Source: UBA1231 sp045652765
GTDB lineage: Bacteria; Bacillota_I; Bacilli_A; ML615J-28; CAG-313
DNA: 64,000 bases
Reading direction: 5' to 3'
Assembly (NCBI GenBank): GCA_045652765.1
Contig: JAZOLG010000003.1
Coordinates: 1-64,000 of the forward strand
The notes under the pieces were generated by a model. It was not told where the DNA came from. It was given only the letters and a program-made list of their open reading frames with translations, and ran no database searches. Each line of letters starts with the position of its first letter. Position 1 is the first letter of the stretch. The position numbers and the translations under genes were made by a program. Below, piece by piece: positions 1 through 11,935 of the stretch.

Positions 1-1907
<1,907 letters not shown>

Positions 1908-2180
1908 TTACATTTTTTTCTTTCTTTCGAAAGAATCCTTTTAACGCTTAAATCTTTTTTCTTAATTTGAGATTTAAAATTTTATACTTTGCGACAAGTA
2001 TTATTCAATTTTCAAAGATCTATAAATGTCGAAATGACATTTAGAAAGACAAAGTCTTTCAAAACTAAACAGAACAAATAAGAGTAGAATCAAAGTAATT
2101 TGTAAGGGTTAACCTTACGATAGGTATTAAACCTTCGAACATATTGAAAGAAACATCTTGTTCTTTCACCTTTCTCCTTA
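1908..2180 (-). other. 16S-23S spacer with processing stalk, no tRNA
   Basis: The 273-base spacer holds no cloverleaf, so this operon has no Ile or Ala spacer tRNA. In the transcript, 2055-2085 is complementary to the 16S leader at 3724-3757 with only a few mismatches, which would form the long stem around the 16S that RNase III cuts. At 2007-2030 the leader-type TCTTTGAAAA motif recurs in direct orientation just before the 23S. By analogy this is the 5' half of the 23S stem, whose partner lies outside the window. Confidence 0.8.
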
Positions 2181-3712
<1,532 letters not shown>

Positions 3713-3788
3713 AAGTTTATCCTGCTCTTCTTGTTCTGTTCAGTTTTCAAAGACCTTGTAAATGTGCGTTCTTGCACATTGCTTTAAT
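3713..3788 (-). other. 16S leader with processing stem half
   Basis: This transcribed leader lies between the last promoter and the 16S. It contains the TCTTTGAAAACTGAACAGAA block (3734-3753) that pairs with 2055-2085 in the spacer, and a small hairpin (AATGTGCAAGAACGCACATT, around 3762-3781). Confidence 0.7.
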
Positions 3789-3817
3789 ATTATACCAAAA
3801 TCTATATTTTTTGTCAA
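3789..3817 (-). promoter_or_regulatory. rRNA promoter, proximal
   Basis: The minus strand has TTGACA (3812-3817), a 17-base spacer and TATAAT (3789-3794), a perfect consensus about 77 bases before the 16S 5' end. It is the strongest of three stacked promoter-like sequences. Confidence 0.9.
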
Positions 3818-3868
3818 GAGATATGATATAAATTTGATAAATATTTTTGAAATATTTTTTTGCATGGT

Positions 3869-3898
3869 TTTATAGCAAACTTTTATCAACGTTTGCAA
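3869..3898 (-). promoter_or_regulatory. possible second rRNA promoter
   Basis: TTGCAA (3893-3898), an 18-base spacer and TATAAA (3869-3874) on the minus strand lie upstream of the proximal promoter. The match is weaker than its neighbours. Confidence 0.5.
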
Positions 3899-3920
3899 CC
3901 CTACATTCAATATCTTATAC

Positions 3921-3949
3921 ATTATACCATTTTTGTCGTATATTAGCAA
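3921..3949 (-). promoter_or_regulatory. rRNA promoter, distal
   Basis: TTGCTA (3944-3949), a 17-base spacer and TATAAT (3921-3926) lie on the minus strand. The promoter sits immediately after the stop of the upstream ZIP gene, and no terminator separates the two. Confidence 0.7.
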
Positions 3950-3966
3950 GTAATATGCATATATTT

Positions 3967-4686
3967 TTACAAATAATTTTCCAATATCATCATTATGATA
4001 AACCCAATCAAAACACCTATAGAACCTAAAGATTCATTTTCTGTTAACGAATTCAAAATCATCTCAGTTATCAAAACATAAAGCATCATACCAGCAGTAA
4101 ACGCCAATAAAATCCCCAACGCAGTCATTATATTATATGTTAGTAAAAATCCTAATAAGCCGAATATTGGTTCAACGACAGCACTTATCAAACTTAATAC
4201 ACAAATTTTCTTTTTAGACATGTTTTTATTTTTCAACAATATTGATAAAGCCATAGATTCCGGAAAATTTTGTATTCCTATTGCAAGTGCAAGAGCTGCT
4301 GCTCCATAAGTAGTTTTATTTAGAACACTAATACCAAAAGCAACGCCAACAATCAATCCTTCTGGAATATTATGTAGAGTTATCGCTAAATACATCTTGT
4401 TCTTATCAATTATTCTTGTTCTCGAAAAAACATTGAATAATTTCTTAAAAATTATTAATAATGAAAAGCCTAAAGAAAAAGCAATTATGTTGTAAATTTT
4501 AATTTCATTATATTCAAACGATGGTAACAACAATGACCATATTGTTGTTGCAAGCATCACTCCAGCTGCCACACCATTCATTATAGACAAATTTTTATTT
4601 AGAGTATCTTCTTTTATAATAAAAATCATCATAGATCCAATTATTGACATAAAGAAAACAAAAAATAACCAAATTAATAATTGCAC
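3967..4686 (-). CDS. ZIP family metal transporter
   Basis: This 239-residue protein is mostly hydrophobic, with about eight membrane segments, as in ZIP (zinc/iron-regulated) importers. The two family signatures are present: HNIPEGL in the fourth segment and IQNFPES in the fifth, which form the binuclear metal site that carries Zn2+ or Fe2+ into the cytoplasm. Translation starts at GTG, preceded by GGTGAT; no ATG lies closer to the ribosome site. The gene is the last one before the rRNA operon and reads toward it. The metal specificity cannot be told from sequence. Confidence 0.88.
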   Translation of the reverse strand: MQLLIWLFFVFFMSIIGSMMIFIIKEDTLNKNLSIMNGVAAGVMLATTIWSLLLPSFEYNEIKIYNIIAFSLGFSLLIIFKKLFNVFSRTRIIDKNKMYLAITLHNIPEGLIVGVAFGISVLNKTTYGAAALALAIGIQNFPESMALSILLKNKNMSKKKICVLSLISAVVEPIFGLLGFLLTYNIMTALGILLAFTAGMMLYVLITEMILNSLTENESLGSIGVLIGFIIMMILENYL

Positions 4687-4747
4687 AATATCACCACTAT
4701 TATATTATTAACATTTTTTATTTTGTTTCATTTAATAGCCTATTAAA

Positions 4748-4774
4748 AAAGTGTAGATTTAAAAATCTACACTT
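4748..4774 (-). terminator. terminator after mgtC-like gene
   Basis: A 12-bp stem (AAGTGTAGATTT and its complement) is followed on the minus strand by TTTTTT. It begins two bases after the stop codon of the MgtC-like gene. Confidence 0.85.
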
Positions 4775-4775
4775 A

Positions 4776-5516
4776 TTAATATATTTCTTCTACATAATTA
4801 ACATATTCTAACTCTTTAATCATTGCAATGCATTCATTTAGAGTTCTTTTTTTGTCTTTAGCAATACCTATATTTATAGTATATACGCTTAATCCCGAAC
4901 TAGCATACGCAGCATTTTTTTCAATTGCATTAATTTGAAAAGAATTTTCTCTTAAAAAATTAATTAATAATTTTAAATCTTGTCTTGTTTCAAGTTCTAC
5001 ATGCAATTCATGTCTTTTGGCATATTTAGTAAAACAATTTTCAAGTTTAGGCAAAAATAATATAGAAAAAAAGACAATAACGAACCCCAATAAGGCCGCA
5101 GTATAAAAACCGATACCTATACTTAATCCTACACAAGCGCACGCCCATATACCCGCCGCAGTAGTCAAACCTTTAATCCTATTTCTAGAAGTTATAATAA
5201 TTGAACCCGCTCCTAAAAAACCAATGCCATTTACAACTTGCGCACCAATTCTTGAAGCATCGCTACCTTCAAAAGCTTGGTATATAAACTGGTTTGTCAA
5301 CATCGCAAGAGTAGATCCCAAGCATACAAGCATGTATGTTCTTAATCCCGCAGCATGTTTCTTTGTTGATCTTTCAATCCCAACGATACCGCCAAAAAGG
5401 CAAGCTAAAACTAATCTAATTATAATACTTGGTACAGTAATATCTGCCATCCACTCTCCAATTTGTCTAGCAATTGGATCTACAAGTCGATTTGCAGCTA
5501 AAAAATAATCTAACAT
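4776..5516 (-). CDS. MgtC/SapB family membrane protein
   Basis: The protein has 246 residues when started at the ATG at 5516, which has AAAGGAG eight bases upstream; an in-frame ATG fifteen codons earlier has no ribosome site. The N-terminal part has the MgtC/SapB membrane core, with the signatures VGIERS, AAGLRT and GIGFLGAGSII followed by GLTTAAGIW. The last 80 or so residues form a cytoplasmic ACT-like domain as in MgtC. Family members are linked to Mg2+ homeostasis and low-Mg2+ survival, but the biochemical role is unsettled. It is likely cotranscribed with the cupin gene 48 bases upstream. Confidence 0.88.
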   Translation of the reverse strand: MLDYFLAANRLVDPIARQIGEWMADITVPSIIIRLVLACLFGGIVGIERSTKKHAAGLRTYMLVCLGSTLAMLTNQFIYQAFEGSDASRIGAQVVNGIGFLGAGSIIITSRNRIKGLTTAAGIWACACVGLSIGIGFYTAALLGFVIVFFSILFLPKLENCFTKYAKRHELHVELETRQDLKLLINFLRENSFQINAIEKNAAYASSGLSVYTINIGIAKDKKRTLNECIAMIKELEYVNYVEEIY

Positions 5517-5564
5517 ATATACTCCTTTTATCAGTACTTTAAGGAAATAATCGTCTATCAATTT

Positions 5565-5897
5565 TTAAGAATGTTGAGGTACAACTGCGTAAAATACAAT
5601 ATCCTTGTCACTGTTATTAATAAACGTATGTGTGCTTCCTTTTTCACAATAATGGCATTCGCCACTTCTAATCATCTCTTCTTTGCCATCGCAAATAATT
5701 AGTCCTTCACCTTCTATAATAAATATTATTTCTGAAGAAACATCATGTATATGTTCTCCGATTGATGCTCCTGGAACTAATCTACTCATCATTATTCGAT
5801 TATTATCATCAACAATCATTTTAGTAAAAACAGATTTTTCTCCACCCTTGAAATTGCTTATTTCTACTTCTTTAATTTCGTTAAATTTAATTACCAT
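5565..5897 (-). CDS. small cupin-domain protein
   Basis: This 110-residue single-domain cupin starts at MVIKF, where AAAGGAG lies seven bases upstream. A longer in-frame reading would overlap the rlmD-like gene. The cupin metal motif 1 is visible as GEHIHDVSSEIIFIIEGEG (the two His and the Glu ligands), and motif 2 as ECHYCEKGSTHTFIN. Such proteins bind a divalent metal and act as small enzymes or ligand sensors; the substrate is unknown. It sits between the rRNA methyltransferase and the MgtC-like gene in the same direction, so the three may be one transcript. Confidence 0.8.
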   Translation of the reverse strand: MVIKFNEIKEVEISNFKGGEKSVFTKMIVDDNNRIMMSRLVPGASIGEHIHDVSSEIIFIIEGEGLIICDGKEEMIRSGECHYCEKGSTHTFINNSDKDIVFYAVVPQHS

Positions 5898-5914
5898 AAA
5901 ACGCTCCTTTTTTT

Positions 5915-7282
5915 CTATCTTCTTTCTAAACATACAATTGTTTCAACATGACATGTTTGAGGGAACATATCCAAAGGTTGAATAGACAAAATGTGATATT
6001 TACTGCTTAAATGATTACAATTTTTAGCAAGTGTAGATGGATTGCATGAAATATAGATTATTTTTGATACAGAGTGCTCTTGTAAGTAATTAATTAATTT
6101 AATATCCATACCAGTTCTTGGCGGATCAACAATTAACACATCTGGTGTCCATCCCATTTTAGCGTAATTATGAAAGTGTGGCAATAAATTACCATTATAA
6201 AAATTTGCATTTTCAATATGATTATTTTTGGCATTCTCATTCGCATTTTTAATAGCTTCCACATTATTATCTATTCCGCGAACCTCTTGAACTTCTCCAG
6301 CTACCCATAATCCTATTGTACCAACACCACAATAACCATCAATAACCTTTTCATACCCTTTGAATTTACCAATCATTTTAACTTGATTATATAATTTTTC
6401 AGTTTGTTCTAAATTTAGTTGAAAAAATGATGTCGGAAGAAGATCAAATTTCAAAGTTCCAATTTGTTCACTTAAAACTTTTTCACCTGCCAAGTGTACA
6501 ACTTTACGACCAAAATTTTCTAAAGAATCCAAGTCATCATTCAAACTATAATATACGCTTGCAACATTTTCAATTTTAAGTAGTTCTTTAGCTATGTTTA
6601 TTGTTCTTTCATCTTCCTTATATAATACTAAAGTAACTTGTAATTTATTCTCTAATTGTGTGTGACGAACAATAATATGTCTTAATACACCTTCTTGTGT
6701 TTTAGGGTTATATGCAATAACTTGAAATCTACTTAGATATTCACAAATCTTTTTAACTGTATTTCTAATTTCTTTCTTTTCAATTATACAATCATCAACA
6801 TATACTAATCTATTACTATTTTCTTCGTAAAGACCTGTTACCAACTTTTTGCCATCATATCTAACAGGCAATTTTGCTTTATTGCGATAATACCAAGGAT
6901 CATTCATTCCAATTGTATTTTTAAAAAGCTTCATATTTAATTCTTTATGATAATATTTTTGAAATGATTCAATTACAATTTGTTTTTTCATTTCAAGTTG
7001 ATAATCGTAGCTTACATGTTGTAAATCACAACCACCGCATTTCCCAAAATACTTACATTTCGGTTCTATACGATAAGGTGAAGGATCACCCTTTATTCTA
7101 ACAAGCTTCGCTTTAGAATATTGATCATGAACTTCAGTTATTGCAACAACAGCATTTTCTCCAGGTAATGCACCGTCAACAAAAATAGCCATTTTTTTAT
7201 AATAGCCAATTCCTTCTCCATTAATACCTATTCTTTTAATTGTTAATAATAATTCTTGATTTTTAAATAAACTATTTGCCAT
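5915..7282 (-). CDS. rlmD: 23S rRNA (uracil-5-)-methyltransferase, RlmD/RlmCD type
   Basis: This is a TrmA-family m5U methyltransferase of 455 residues. It begins with a TRAM RNA-binding domain (about residues 5-65), then three of the four iron-sulfur cysteines in CKYFGKCGGCDL (76-85), the fourth lying near residue 160, and a C-terminal Rossmann SAM domain. The SAM site (GYCGVGTIGL), the IVDPPRTG motif and the catalytic YISCNPST cysteine are intact. In Gram-positive bacteria one such enzyme methylates both 23S U747 and U1939; whether this copy does both is inference. The start at 7282 is chosen for GAGGA upstream. Confidence 0.9.
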   Translation of the reverse strand: MANSLFKNQELLLTIKRIGINGEGIGYYKKMAIFVDGALPGENAVVAITEVHDQYSKAKLVRIKGDPSPYRIEPKCKYFGKCGGCDLQHVSYDYQLEMKKQIVIESFQKYYHKELNMKLFKNTIGMNDPWYYRNKAKLPVRYDGKKLVTGLYEENSNRLVYVDDCIIEKKEIRNTVKKICEYLSRFQVIAYNPKTQEGVLRHIIVRHTQLENKLQVTLVLYKEDERTINIAKELLKIENVASVYYSLNDDLDSLENFGRKVVHLAGEKVLSEQIGTLKFDLLPTSFFQLNLEQTEKLYNQVKMIGKFKGYEKVIDGYCGVGTIGLWVAGEVQEVRGIDNNVEAIKNANENAKNNHIENANFYNGNLLPHFHNYAKMGWTPDVLIVDPPRTGMDIKLINYLQEHSVSKIIYISCNPSTLAKNCNHLSSKYHILSIQPLDMFPQTCHVETIVCLERR

Positions 7283-7325
7283 AATATTCGTCCTCGTCTT
7301 ATTATACCATAAAAAATAAAAAAAA

Positions 7326-7342
7326 GGTATCACTATGATACC
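7326..7342 (-). terminator. terminator after pdaA-like gene
   Basis: A perfect 7-bp stem (GGTATCA/TGATACC) with a three-base loop is followed by eight T on the minus strand, just after the deacetylase stop codon. Confidence 0.85.
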
Positions 7343-7350
7343 TTTTTTTA

Positions 7351-8079
7351 CTAAATTTCATCAACAGTTGATAATTTGTAACCATTTTTTCTTATAAAAT
7401 CTATAATTTGTGGTAAATTCTGATAATTTTCTTCATTAACTGTATGAAGCAATATTATCGCTCCATCATGTAAGTTATCAATTACATTTTGTAAACAATT
7501 ATCTTTACTAGTTTTCCAGTCAACATGAGCAATTGACCAGAAAATGGTTTTATAGCCCAATTTATTAAGTATTTTCATACTTTTTTCATCAAATTGACCT
7601 TCAGGCGGCCTAAAAATCTTTGCCATTTTTACCCCAATTTGTTCGAAATATGCACTTTCTAAACGCTCTAAATCAGTCTTCAATTCACTTTCCGATACTT
7701 TATTTATAGTCTTATGGCTATACGAATGATTACAAATTAAATGTCCATCTTCATATATCCTTACCAACAATGAAGAGAAACGTTTAACAAAATCTCCTGT
7801 TACGAAAAAAGTTGCTCTTACATTTTCAGCTTTCAAAATATCTAAATATTTTTCAAGATATCCATTATCATATCCGACATCAAAAGTCAAATACACACTA
7901 TTAGGATTTCCAACATAAAATCCATTGTTGTCAACTATTATTTCCTTATAGAATCCAACATCTGGTTCTTTATGCTCTTTATTTCTTTTAAACCCATATC
8001 CATAAGCATTAATAGTCTTATATGAAAGCGCTAAAAATGTAAACATCATAACGAACACCAATACTATAATCTTTTTCAC
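7351..8079 (-). CDS. pdaA: polysaccharide deacetylase, PdaA-like
   Basis: The protein has an N-terminal signal or anchor segment (about residues 3-22) and a NodB/carbohydrate esterase 4 domain. The motifs are TFDVGYDNGY, NHSYSH (metal His residues), RPPEGQFD and ILLHTV. The double GY after motif 1 and the LLHTV ending match PdaA, which makes the muramic delta-lactam precursor of spore cortex peptidoglycan. The second Asp of the classic TFDDG motif is Val here (Asn in B. subtilis PdaA). The start is a GTG at 8079 or the adjacent TTG at 8082; GAGGTGAT fits either. Confidence 0.8.
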   Translation of the reverse strand: MKKIIVLVFVMMFTFLALSYKTINAYGYGFKRNKEHKEPDVGFYKEIIVDNNGFYVGNPNSVYLTFDVGYDNGYLEKYLDILKAENVRATFFVTGDFVKRFSSLLVRIYEDGHLICNHSYSHKTINKVSESELKTDLERLESAYFEQIGVKMAKIFRPPEGQFDEKSMKILNKLGYKTIFWSIAHVDWKTSKDNCLQNVIDNLHDGAIILLHTVNEENYQNLPQIIDFIRKNGYKLSTVDEI

Positions 8080-8106
8080 CAAAGATCACCTCGCTTTTAG
8101 TGCTCA

Positions 8107-8841
8107 TTATATTTTTTCCTCATTTGTAGTTTTTAATTCATAATTCATCTGCCAATAATTGTAAAATATTGAAGAAACAAATATATAGTTTATAATATAC
8201 ATAAAATATATTGAAATTATAACTAGATATTCTTTTTCATATTTAATAAAATATAAAAAATTAATAATATTTTGATAAATAGTAGACATAATTAGCCAAA
8301 CTATTGACAAAATCAAGCTTATTTTTAATGTTTTTTTAAAGGATATTTTAATTGGTATTGAATATTTGTATACCATAGCAACAACTAGCATAATTATACT
8401 AAATGACACAATTAACTCCATTATTTTAATATACCAATAATGTTTTGTATTTATAACATTATTCCAAATATCAATCAGTCCATAGCTAATAATAACAAGC
8501 GTCGTGATAACAACTACTAAAGTTATCATTAAAAGCAAAGATTTAAAATAATAATTTCTTTTGTAAATTATGTTTGTCTGATAAATTACATCAGAGGAAT
8601 TTTTCAAATTCTCTAAATACCTAGTACCAACAAAAACTAAATTTACAAGAAATAAGATACCCCACTTATAAATATCCAAAATATTAATTATTTTCATATT
8701 TGAAATTTTAAAACCCATATTATTCAAAGGAATAATTAATAAAATCATATAAAAAGTGTTGCTTGATGCTAACAAAGGTATTTTATAAGTATGATTTATT
8801 AAATTGATTTTGTTGTATAAATTCAATATTTTTTTCCACAT
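8107..8841 (-). CDS. YihY/BrkB-like membrane protein (divergent)
   Basis: This 244-residue, very hydrophobic protein has about six membrane segments. Parts resemble the YihY/BrkB family once annotated RNase BN: an N-terminal IPLLASSNTFYMILL block (family: ASaiaFYfllSLfP), a middle SYGLIDIWNNVI block, and YKYSIPIKISFKKTL followed by a hydrophobic stretch. The similarity is weak and function is unknown. An upstream ATG (8877) would begin inside a terminator hairpin, so I take 8841, although neither start has a good ribosome site. It ends 27 bases before the deacetylase gene. Confidence 0.55.
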   Translation of the reverse strand: MWKKILNLYNKINLINHTYKIPLLASSNTFYMILLIIPLNNMGFKISNMKIINILDIYKWGILFLVNLVFVGTRYLENLKNSSDVIYQTNIIYKRNYYFKSLLLMITLVVVITTLVIISYGLIDIWNNVINTKHYWYIKIMELIVSFSIIMLVVAMVYKYSIPIKISFKKTLKISLILSIVWLIMSTIYQNIINFLYFIKYEKEYLVIISIYFMYIINYIFVSSIFYNYWQMNYELKTTNEEKI

Positions 8842-8861
8842 ATAAATATTATTTGTAAAAA

Positions 8862-8891
8862 TAAAAAATAGATACATTCAATGTATCTATT
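8862..8891 (-). terminator. terminator after zinc-ribbon gene
   Basis: A 12-bp inverted repeat (AATAGATACATT and its complement) is followed by TTTTTTATTTTT on the minus strand. Its stem includes the stop codon of the zinc-ribbon gene. Confidence 0.85.
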
Positions 8892-9051
8892 CTTGTTCTT
8901 TTGCTTGTTGTTCTTTTTGAGCTTTTCTAGCTGCGCGGCATTGTTTACAACGAACTGGTTCAGCAAATCCACGTTCAGCGTAGAATGCTTGTTCACCTTC
9001 AGTAAATGTAAATTCAGCACCACAATCTTTACAAATAATTACTTTATCCAT
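8887..9051 (-). CDS. small zinc-ribbon protein
   Basis: This 54-residue gene has AAGGAG eight bases before its ATG and its own consensus promoter and terminator. It encodes a treble-clef-like zinc ribbon: CKDCGAEF near residue 7, the spacer FYAERGF, and CKQCRAARK near residue 35, then a charged Lys/Gln/Glu tail. This matches the probable zinc-ribbon family found as small single-domain proteins in Firmicutes and Chloroflexi. Family members have no assigned function; binding of RNA, DNA or ribosomes is plausible. The leader contains a hairpin that would cover part of the ribosome site. Confidence 0.85.
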   Translation of the reverse strand: MDKVIICKDCGAEFTFTEGEQAFYAERGFAEPVRCKQCRAARKAQKEQQAKEQE

Positions 9052-9059
9052 TTTCTTAC

Positions 9060-9112
9060 TCCTTCTTGAAATTTGATTTTTTTAACATGATTCCGATTAT
9101 TTCAAAGAAGGA
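9060..9112 (-). promoter_or_regulatory. leader hairpin overlapping the ribosome site
   Basis: In the transcript, 9099-9112 pairs with 9060-9072 over 13 bp with one bulged A and a 26-base loop. The downstream arm includes AAGAAGGA, part of the ribosome site of the zinc-ribbon gene, so the stem could limit its translation. Confidence 0.5.
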
Positions 9113-9138
9113 AGTATGCTTAAAAATATCATAAATAA

Positions 9139-9167
9139 ATTATACTAAATAATTATATTTTTTTCAA
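9139..9167 (-). promoter_or_regulatory. promoter of zinc-ribbon gene
   Basis: TTGAAA (9162-9167), 17 bases and TATAAT (9139-9144) lie on the minus strand, just after the ABC permease stop codon. Confidence 0.8.
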
Positions 9168-9178
9168 GAAAAAAGTAA

Positions 9179-10765
9179 TTAGTTTTTTTCAATTGAAGCT
9201 CTATAAAGCGCATCTTCGCCACGGTATTTCAACCATAAACATAAAATTAAGGTTAAAATAATAAGGTACATTGACAAAAAGAAAATAAATGAAATTATAT
9301 TTATAATATTTGTTAAAATCGATAAGTACATAATAAAAGGTATTAAAGTCAAAATCATTGGAATAAATAGCGATAACAAACTCGCCATCGAAGATTTGAC
9401 AACCGACTCTTCACGATCCCATTCCATTTTCGGATACATTAAATTTATAACCAAACCAAGTGTAGAAGCCATTATAGAGGACAATAACGGAATCAAAACA
9501 AACCACCAAATATTTTTTGTATCAACAAATGTAGAAACAAAAGGAAAAGCTATCACAATGAAAACAGATGTAACAATAACATTTGTTAATATTTTAGAAA
9601 TAAATATTTCAAATGGTTTTATTGGATTAGATCTTAAAATCCAAAAGTGTTTTCCTTCTAATGAAATAGAACTTCCTGTAATAACACAACCTGATGATAG
9701 CAAACAAAGTAACATTAAAACCAAAACATCAAAGTTTTTTAAAAAACTAAATGGCAAAGTAGACAAAAATGATAACGCAAATTCTTTCCCTAAAAAACAA
9801 GCCGCCACCGATAATCCAACATACAAAATCATCGGAATAATTGTATTCATCAAATATATCGGAGTATTTATGTATTGTTTAAGTTCTTTTTTTGTCAAAA
9901 CTTTTATAATGGAACTGTTTTTGTATTTTAATTCCTTATTATCTTTTTTTCTTTCTTTTTGCAATTTACCATATTGTGAACTCGCATATAACAATGATAA
10001 AATATAAATTAATAAACTAAATATAATTATAATTATGAGATTTGTACCTTTACCATACAAAATAAAATCAAGCACAAAATCTATAATAAAAATACTTTCA
10101 ATAATATCAACCGCATTACCAGTTGCATTTCTTAAATAATTTTGTAACGCAAAATTAAATACTAAATAACTGCTAATTAACAACAAGGTTATTATTGTTT
10201 GAATTAAAGAGTAATGTTTGAACATTCGTGCAGCCTTGTCAGTGATTATACCAACAAAAGTTGCTATTGCATTAGATATAAGTGGCAGCAATAGTACAAA
10301 TACAGCACCTCTTGTAACAACATAAAACGTAGTATTTGGAATCATTATATAAAAAACAATATAACTAGGCATCAAAATACCAATAAAAATAAACAAATCA
10401 AATAAATAGTTATAAATACTTTTCGAAAAGACTATTTCAATTTTTTTAAATGGCATTGATAATAACATGTCATGGTCATTACCTTTGCTTGGATAAACAC
10501 TTCTCATAATTGTCACAAATAGAAGCATCATCAAAGCCAATGTTGTAGTTGAGAACATTGCCAATAATTCAGGATTATCAATATTTTGTTTAATATAAAT
10601 TTGAATTGATGAAACTGAATTCATTGTAAAAGTGAAAATTATAAGAGCAGAAAACAACATGCATAGGAGTATTGCTACATAAAATTTAGGTGTTTTAAAT
10701 TTTTTAATGATAGATCCCAAAAAATTAAGTACATAATTTTTTAAAAGGCGAAATACATTATACAT
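9179..10765 (-). CDS. ABC exporter permease
   Basis: This 528-residue protein has about twelve hydrophobic segments and no periplasmic or enzymatic domain. Its start overlaps the end of the ATPase gene by eight bases, which is strong evidence that the two form one ABC transporter. Large permeases of this kind with a BcrA-type ATPase occur in Firmicutes as putative exporters of antibiotics, lipids or unknown compounds. The substrate is not visible from sequence. GGAG lies about ten bases before the ATG. Confidence 0.8.
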   Translation of the reverse strand: MYNVFRLLKNYVLNFLGSIIKKFKTPKFYVAILLCMLFSALIIFTFTMNSVSSIQIYIKQNIDNPELLAMFSTTTLALMMLLFVTIMRSVYPSKGNDHDMLLSMPFKKIEIVFSKSIYNYLFDLFIFIGILMPSYIVFYIMIPNTTFYVVTRGAVFVLLLPLISNAIATFVGIITDKAARMFKHYSLIQTIITLLLISSYLVFNFALQNYLRNATGNAVDIIESIFIIDFVLDFILYGKGTNLIIIIIFSLLIYILSLLYASSQYGKLQKERKKDNKELKYKNSSIIKVLTKKELKQYINTPIYLMNTIIPMILYVGLSVAACFLGKEFALSFLSTLPFSFLKNFDVLVLMLLCLLSSGCVITGSSISLEGKHFWILRSNPIKPFEIFISKILTNVIVTSVFIVIAFPFVSTFVDTKNIWWFVLIPLLSSIMASTLGLVINLMYPKMEWDREESVVKSSMASLLSLFIPMILTLIPFIMYLSILTNIINIISFIFFLSMYLIILTLILCLWLKYRGEDALYRASIEKN

Positions 10766-11471
10766 TTTCAGTCAACTCCAAAAATACATCTTCTAAAGAA
10801 GTATCTTTTGTTATTTCATCCATATTACCTTCTTTAATTAGCTTACCTTTTTTAATTATAGCCATTTTATTACATAATTTCTGTGCTACTTCTAAAATAT
10901 GAGTTGAAAAGAAAATTGCGCCACCATTTTCACAAAACTTTTTCATCATATTTTTAACTATAAATGTTGCTTTAGGATCTAGACCTACAAAAGGTTCATC
11001 AAGAATCAATAATTTTGGATGATGCATAAATGCACCTATTAAAGCTAGTTTTTGTTTCATACCATGTGAATATGAAGAAATATAATTATTTAATTTATCA
11101 AAAAGTTCAAATTCTTTAGCATAATATTCAATTGCTTCTTTACGTTCATTTTTTCCAAGGCGATAAACATCAGCTATAAAATTTAAATATTGAATACCAG
11201 TTAATGATTCATACAAATCAGGATTATCTGGTAAATAAGCCATAACTTCCTTGGTCGAAACAGCTTCTTTCAAAACGGATTTGCCATCCACCAATATCTC
11301 TCCACTATCAAACTTTAATATACCAACTATTGATTTAATTGTTGTCGTCTTTCCAGCACCATTATGACCTATAAAGGCATATAGATCACCAGGTTCAACA
11401 TGAATATTAAGTTTATCAACAGCAACATATCCATTTGGATATTTGAATGTTAATTCATTTATTTTTAGCAT
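10758..11471 (-). CDS. ABC transporter ATP-binding protein
   Basis: This 237-residue ATPase has Walker A GHNGAGKTT (about residues 36-44), the signature SHGMKQK near 135, Walker B LLILDEP near 155, and the switch histidine in STHILEV. It belongs to the CcmA/BcrA-like group that powers ABC-2 exporters. It is the first gene of a two-gene unit with the permease and starts at an ATG after AGAGGTG. The upstream terminator (11485-11514) separates it from nagA and its partner, so it needs its own promoter, which I could not identify with confidence. Confidence 0.92.
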   Translation of the reverse strand: MLKINELTFKYPNGYVAVDKLNIHVEPGDLYAFIGHNGAGKTTTIKSIVGILKFDSGEILVDGKSVLKEAVSTKEVMAYLPDNPDLYESLTGIQYLNFIADVYRLGKNERKEAIEYYAKEFELFDKLNNYISSYSHGMKQKLALIGAFMHHPKLLILDEPFVGLDPKATFIVKNMMKKFCENGGAIFFSTHILEVAQKLCNKMAIIKKGKLIKEGNMDEITKDTSLEDVFLELTENV

Positions 11472-11484
11472 AAAACACCTCTAT

Positions 11485-11514
11485 AAAAAAAGTAGTTATT
11501 AACTACTTTTTTCT
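11485..11514 (-). terminator. terminator after nagA operon
   Basis: The inverted repeat AAAAAGTAGTTA/TAACTACTTTTT gives a 12-13 bp stem followed by T residues on the minus strand, just after the 132-residue membrane protein gene. Confidence 0.8.
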
Positions 11515-11522
11515 TTTCATAA

Positions 11523-11921
11523 TTAAATTTGTTTCTTTGTTTTATTATTTTTTGCAATAACTGTTTTGTTATATATACCAAGAGCGATACCTATACCCAT
11601 TAAAGCATATAATATGACATAAGGGACAAGCAATAAACGAACATTTTGTACTTTAGGAATAGCATAGCAAACAATAGCCATAATTAACATAACTACAATA
11701 TTACTGATACTAATAAACTCTAAAGGTCTTATGCCTCGTTGTTCATCCGAAGCCTCATTTACAAATAACGCTAAAGCAACATAGATAAGTAAGGCTAATT
11801 GTACAAATCCAAAACCAAACCAAAAATTTAAATTAAATTCTTTACGTAATAATAATGATACGATATCAAAGCAAACTATAATAATACTAGTAATTATCAA
11901 AGCTAAACGATTTTTCTTCAT
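11523..11921 (-). CDS. small four-helix membrane protein, unknown
   Basis: This 132-residue protein has four hydrophobic segments (about residues 7-25, 33-55, 70-90 and 97-117), a short loop with acidic residues (NEASDEQRG), and a basic tail. I do not recognise a family. It starts at an ATG after GAGG, 14 bases downstream of the nagA stop, so it is cotranscribed with nagA and followed by a terminator. A role in amino-sugar uptake or wall recycling is only suggested by position. Confidence 0.7.
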   Translation of the reverse strand: MKKNRLALIITSIIIVCFDIVSLLLRKEFNLNFWFGFGFVQLALLIYVALALFVNEASDEQRGIRPLEFISISNIVVMLIMAIVCYAIPKVQNVRLLLVPYVILYALMGIGIALGIYNKTVIAKNNKTKKQI

Positions 11922-11935
11922 TTATTTGCCTCAAA

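Noticed and set aside
1908..2180. Possible spacer tRNA between 16S and 23S
   Set aside because: No cloverleaf, T-loop TTCGANT or CCA end is present.
3740..3949. A 69-codon frame before the 16S gene
   Set aside because: It covers the tandem rRNA promoters and the leader, and has no ribosome site.
8842..8877. Upstream ATG of the YihY-like gene at 8877
   Set aside because: It would start within the terminator stem of the previous gene and has no ribosome site.
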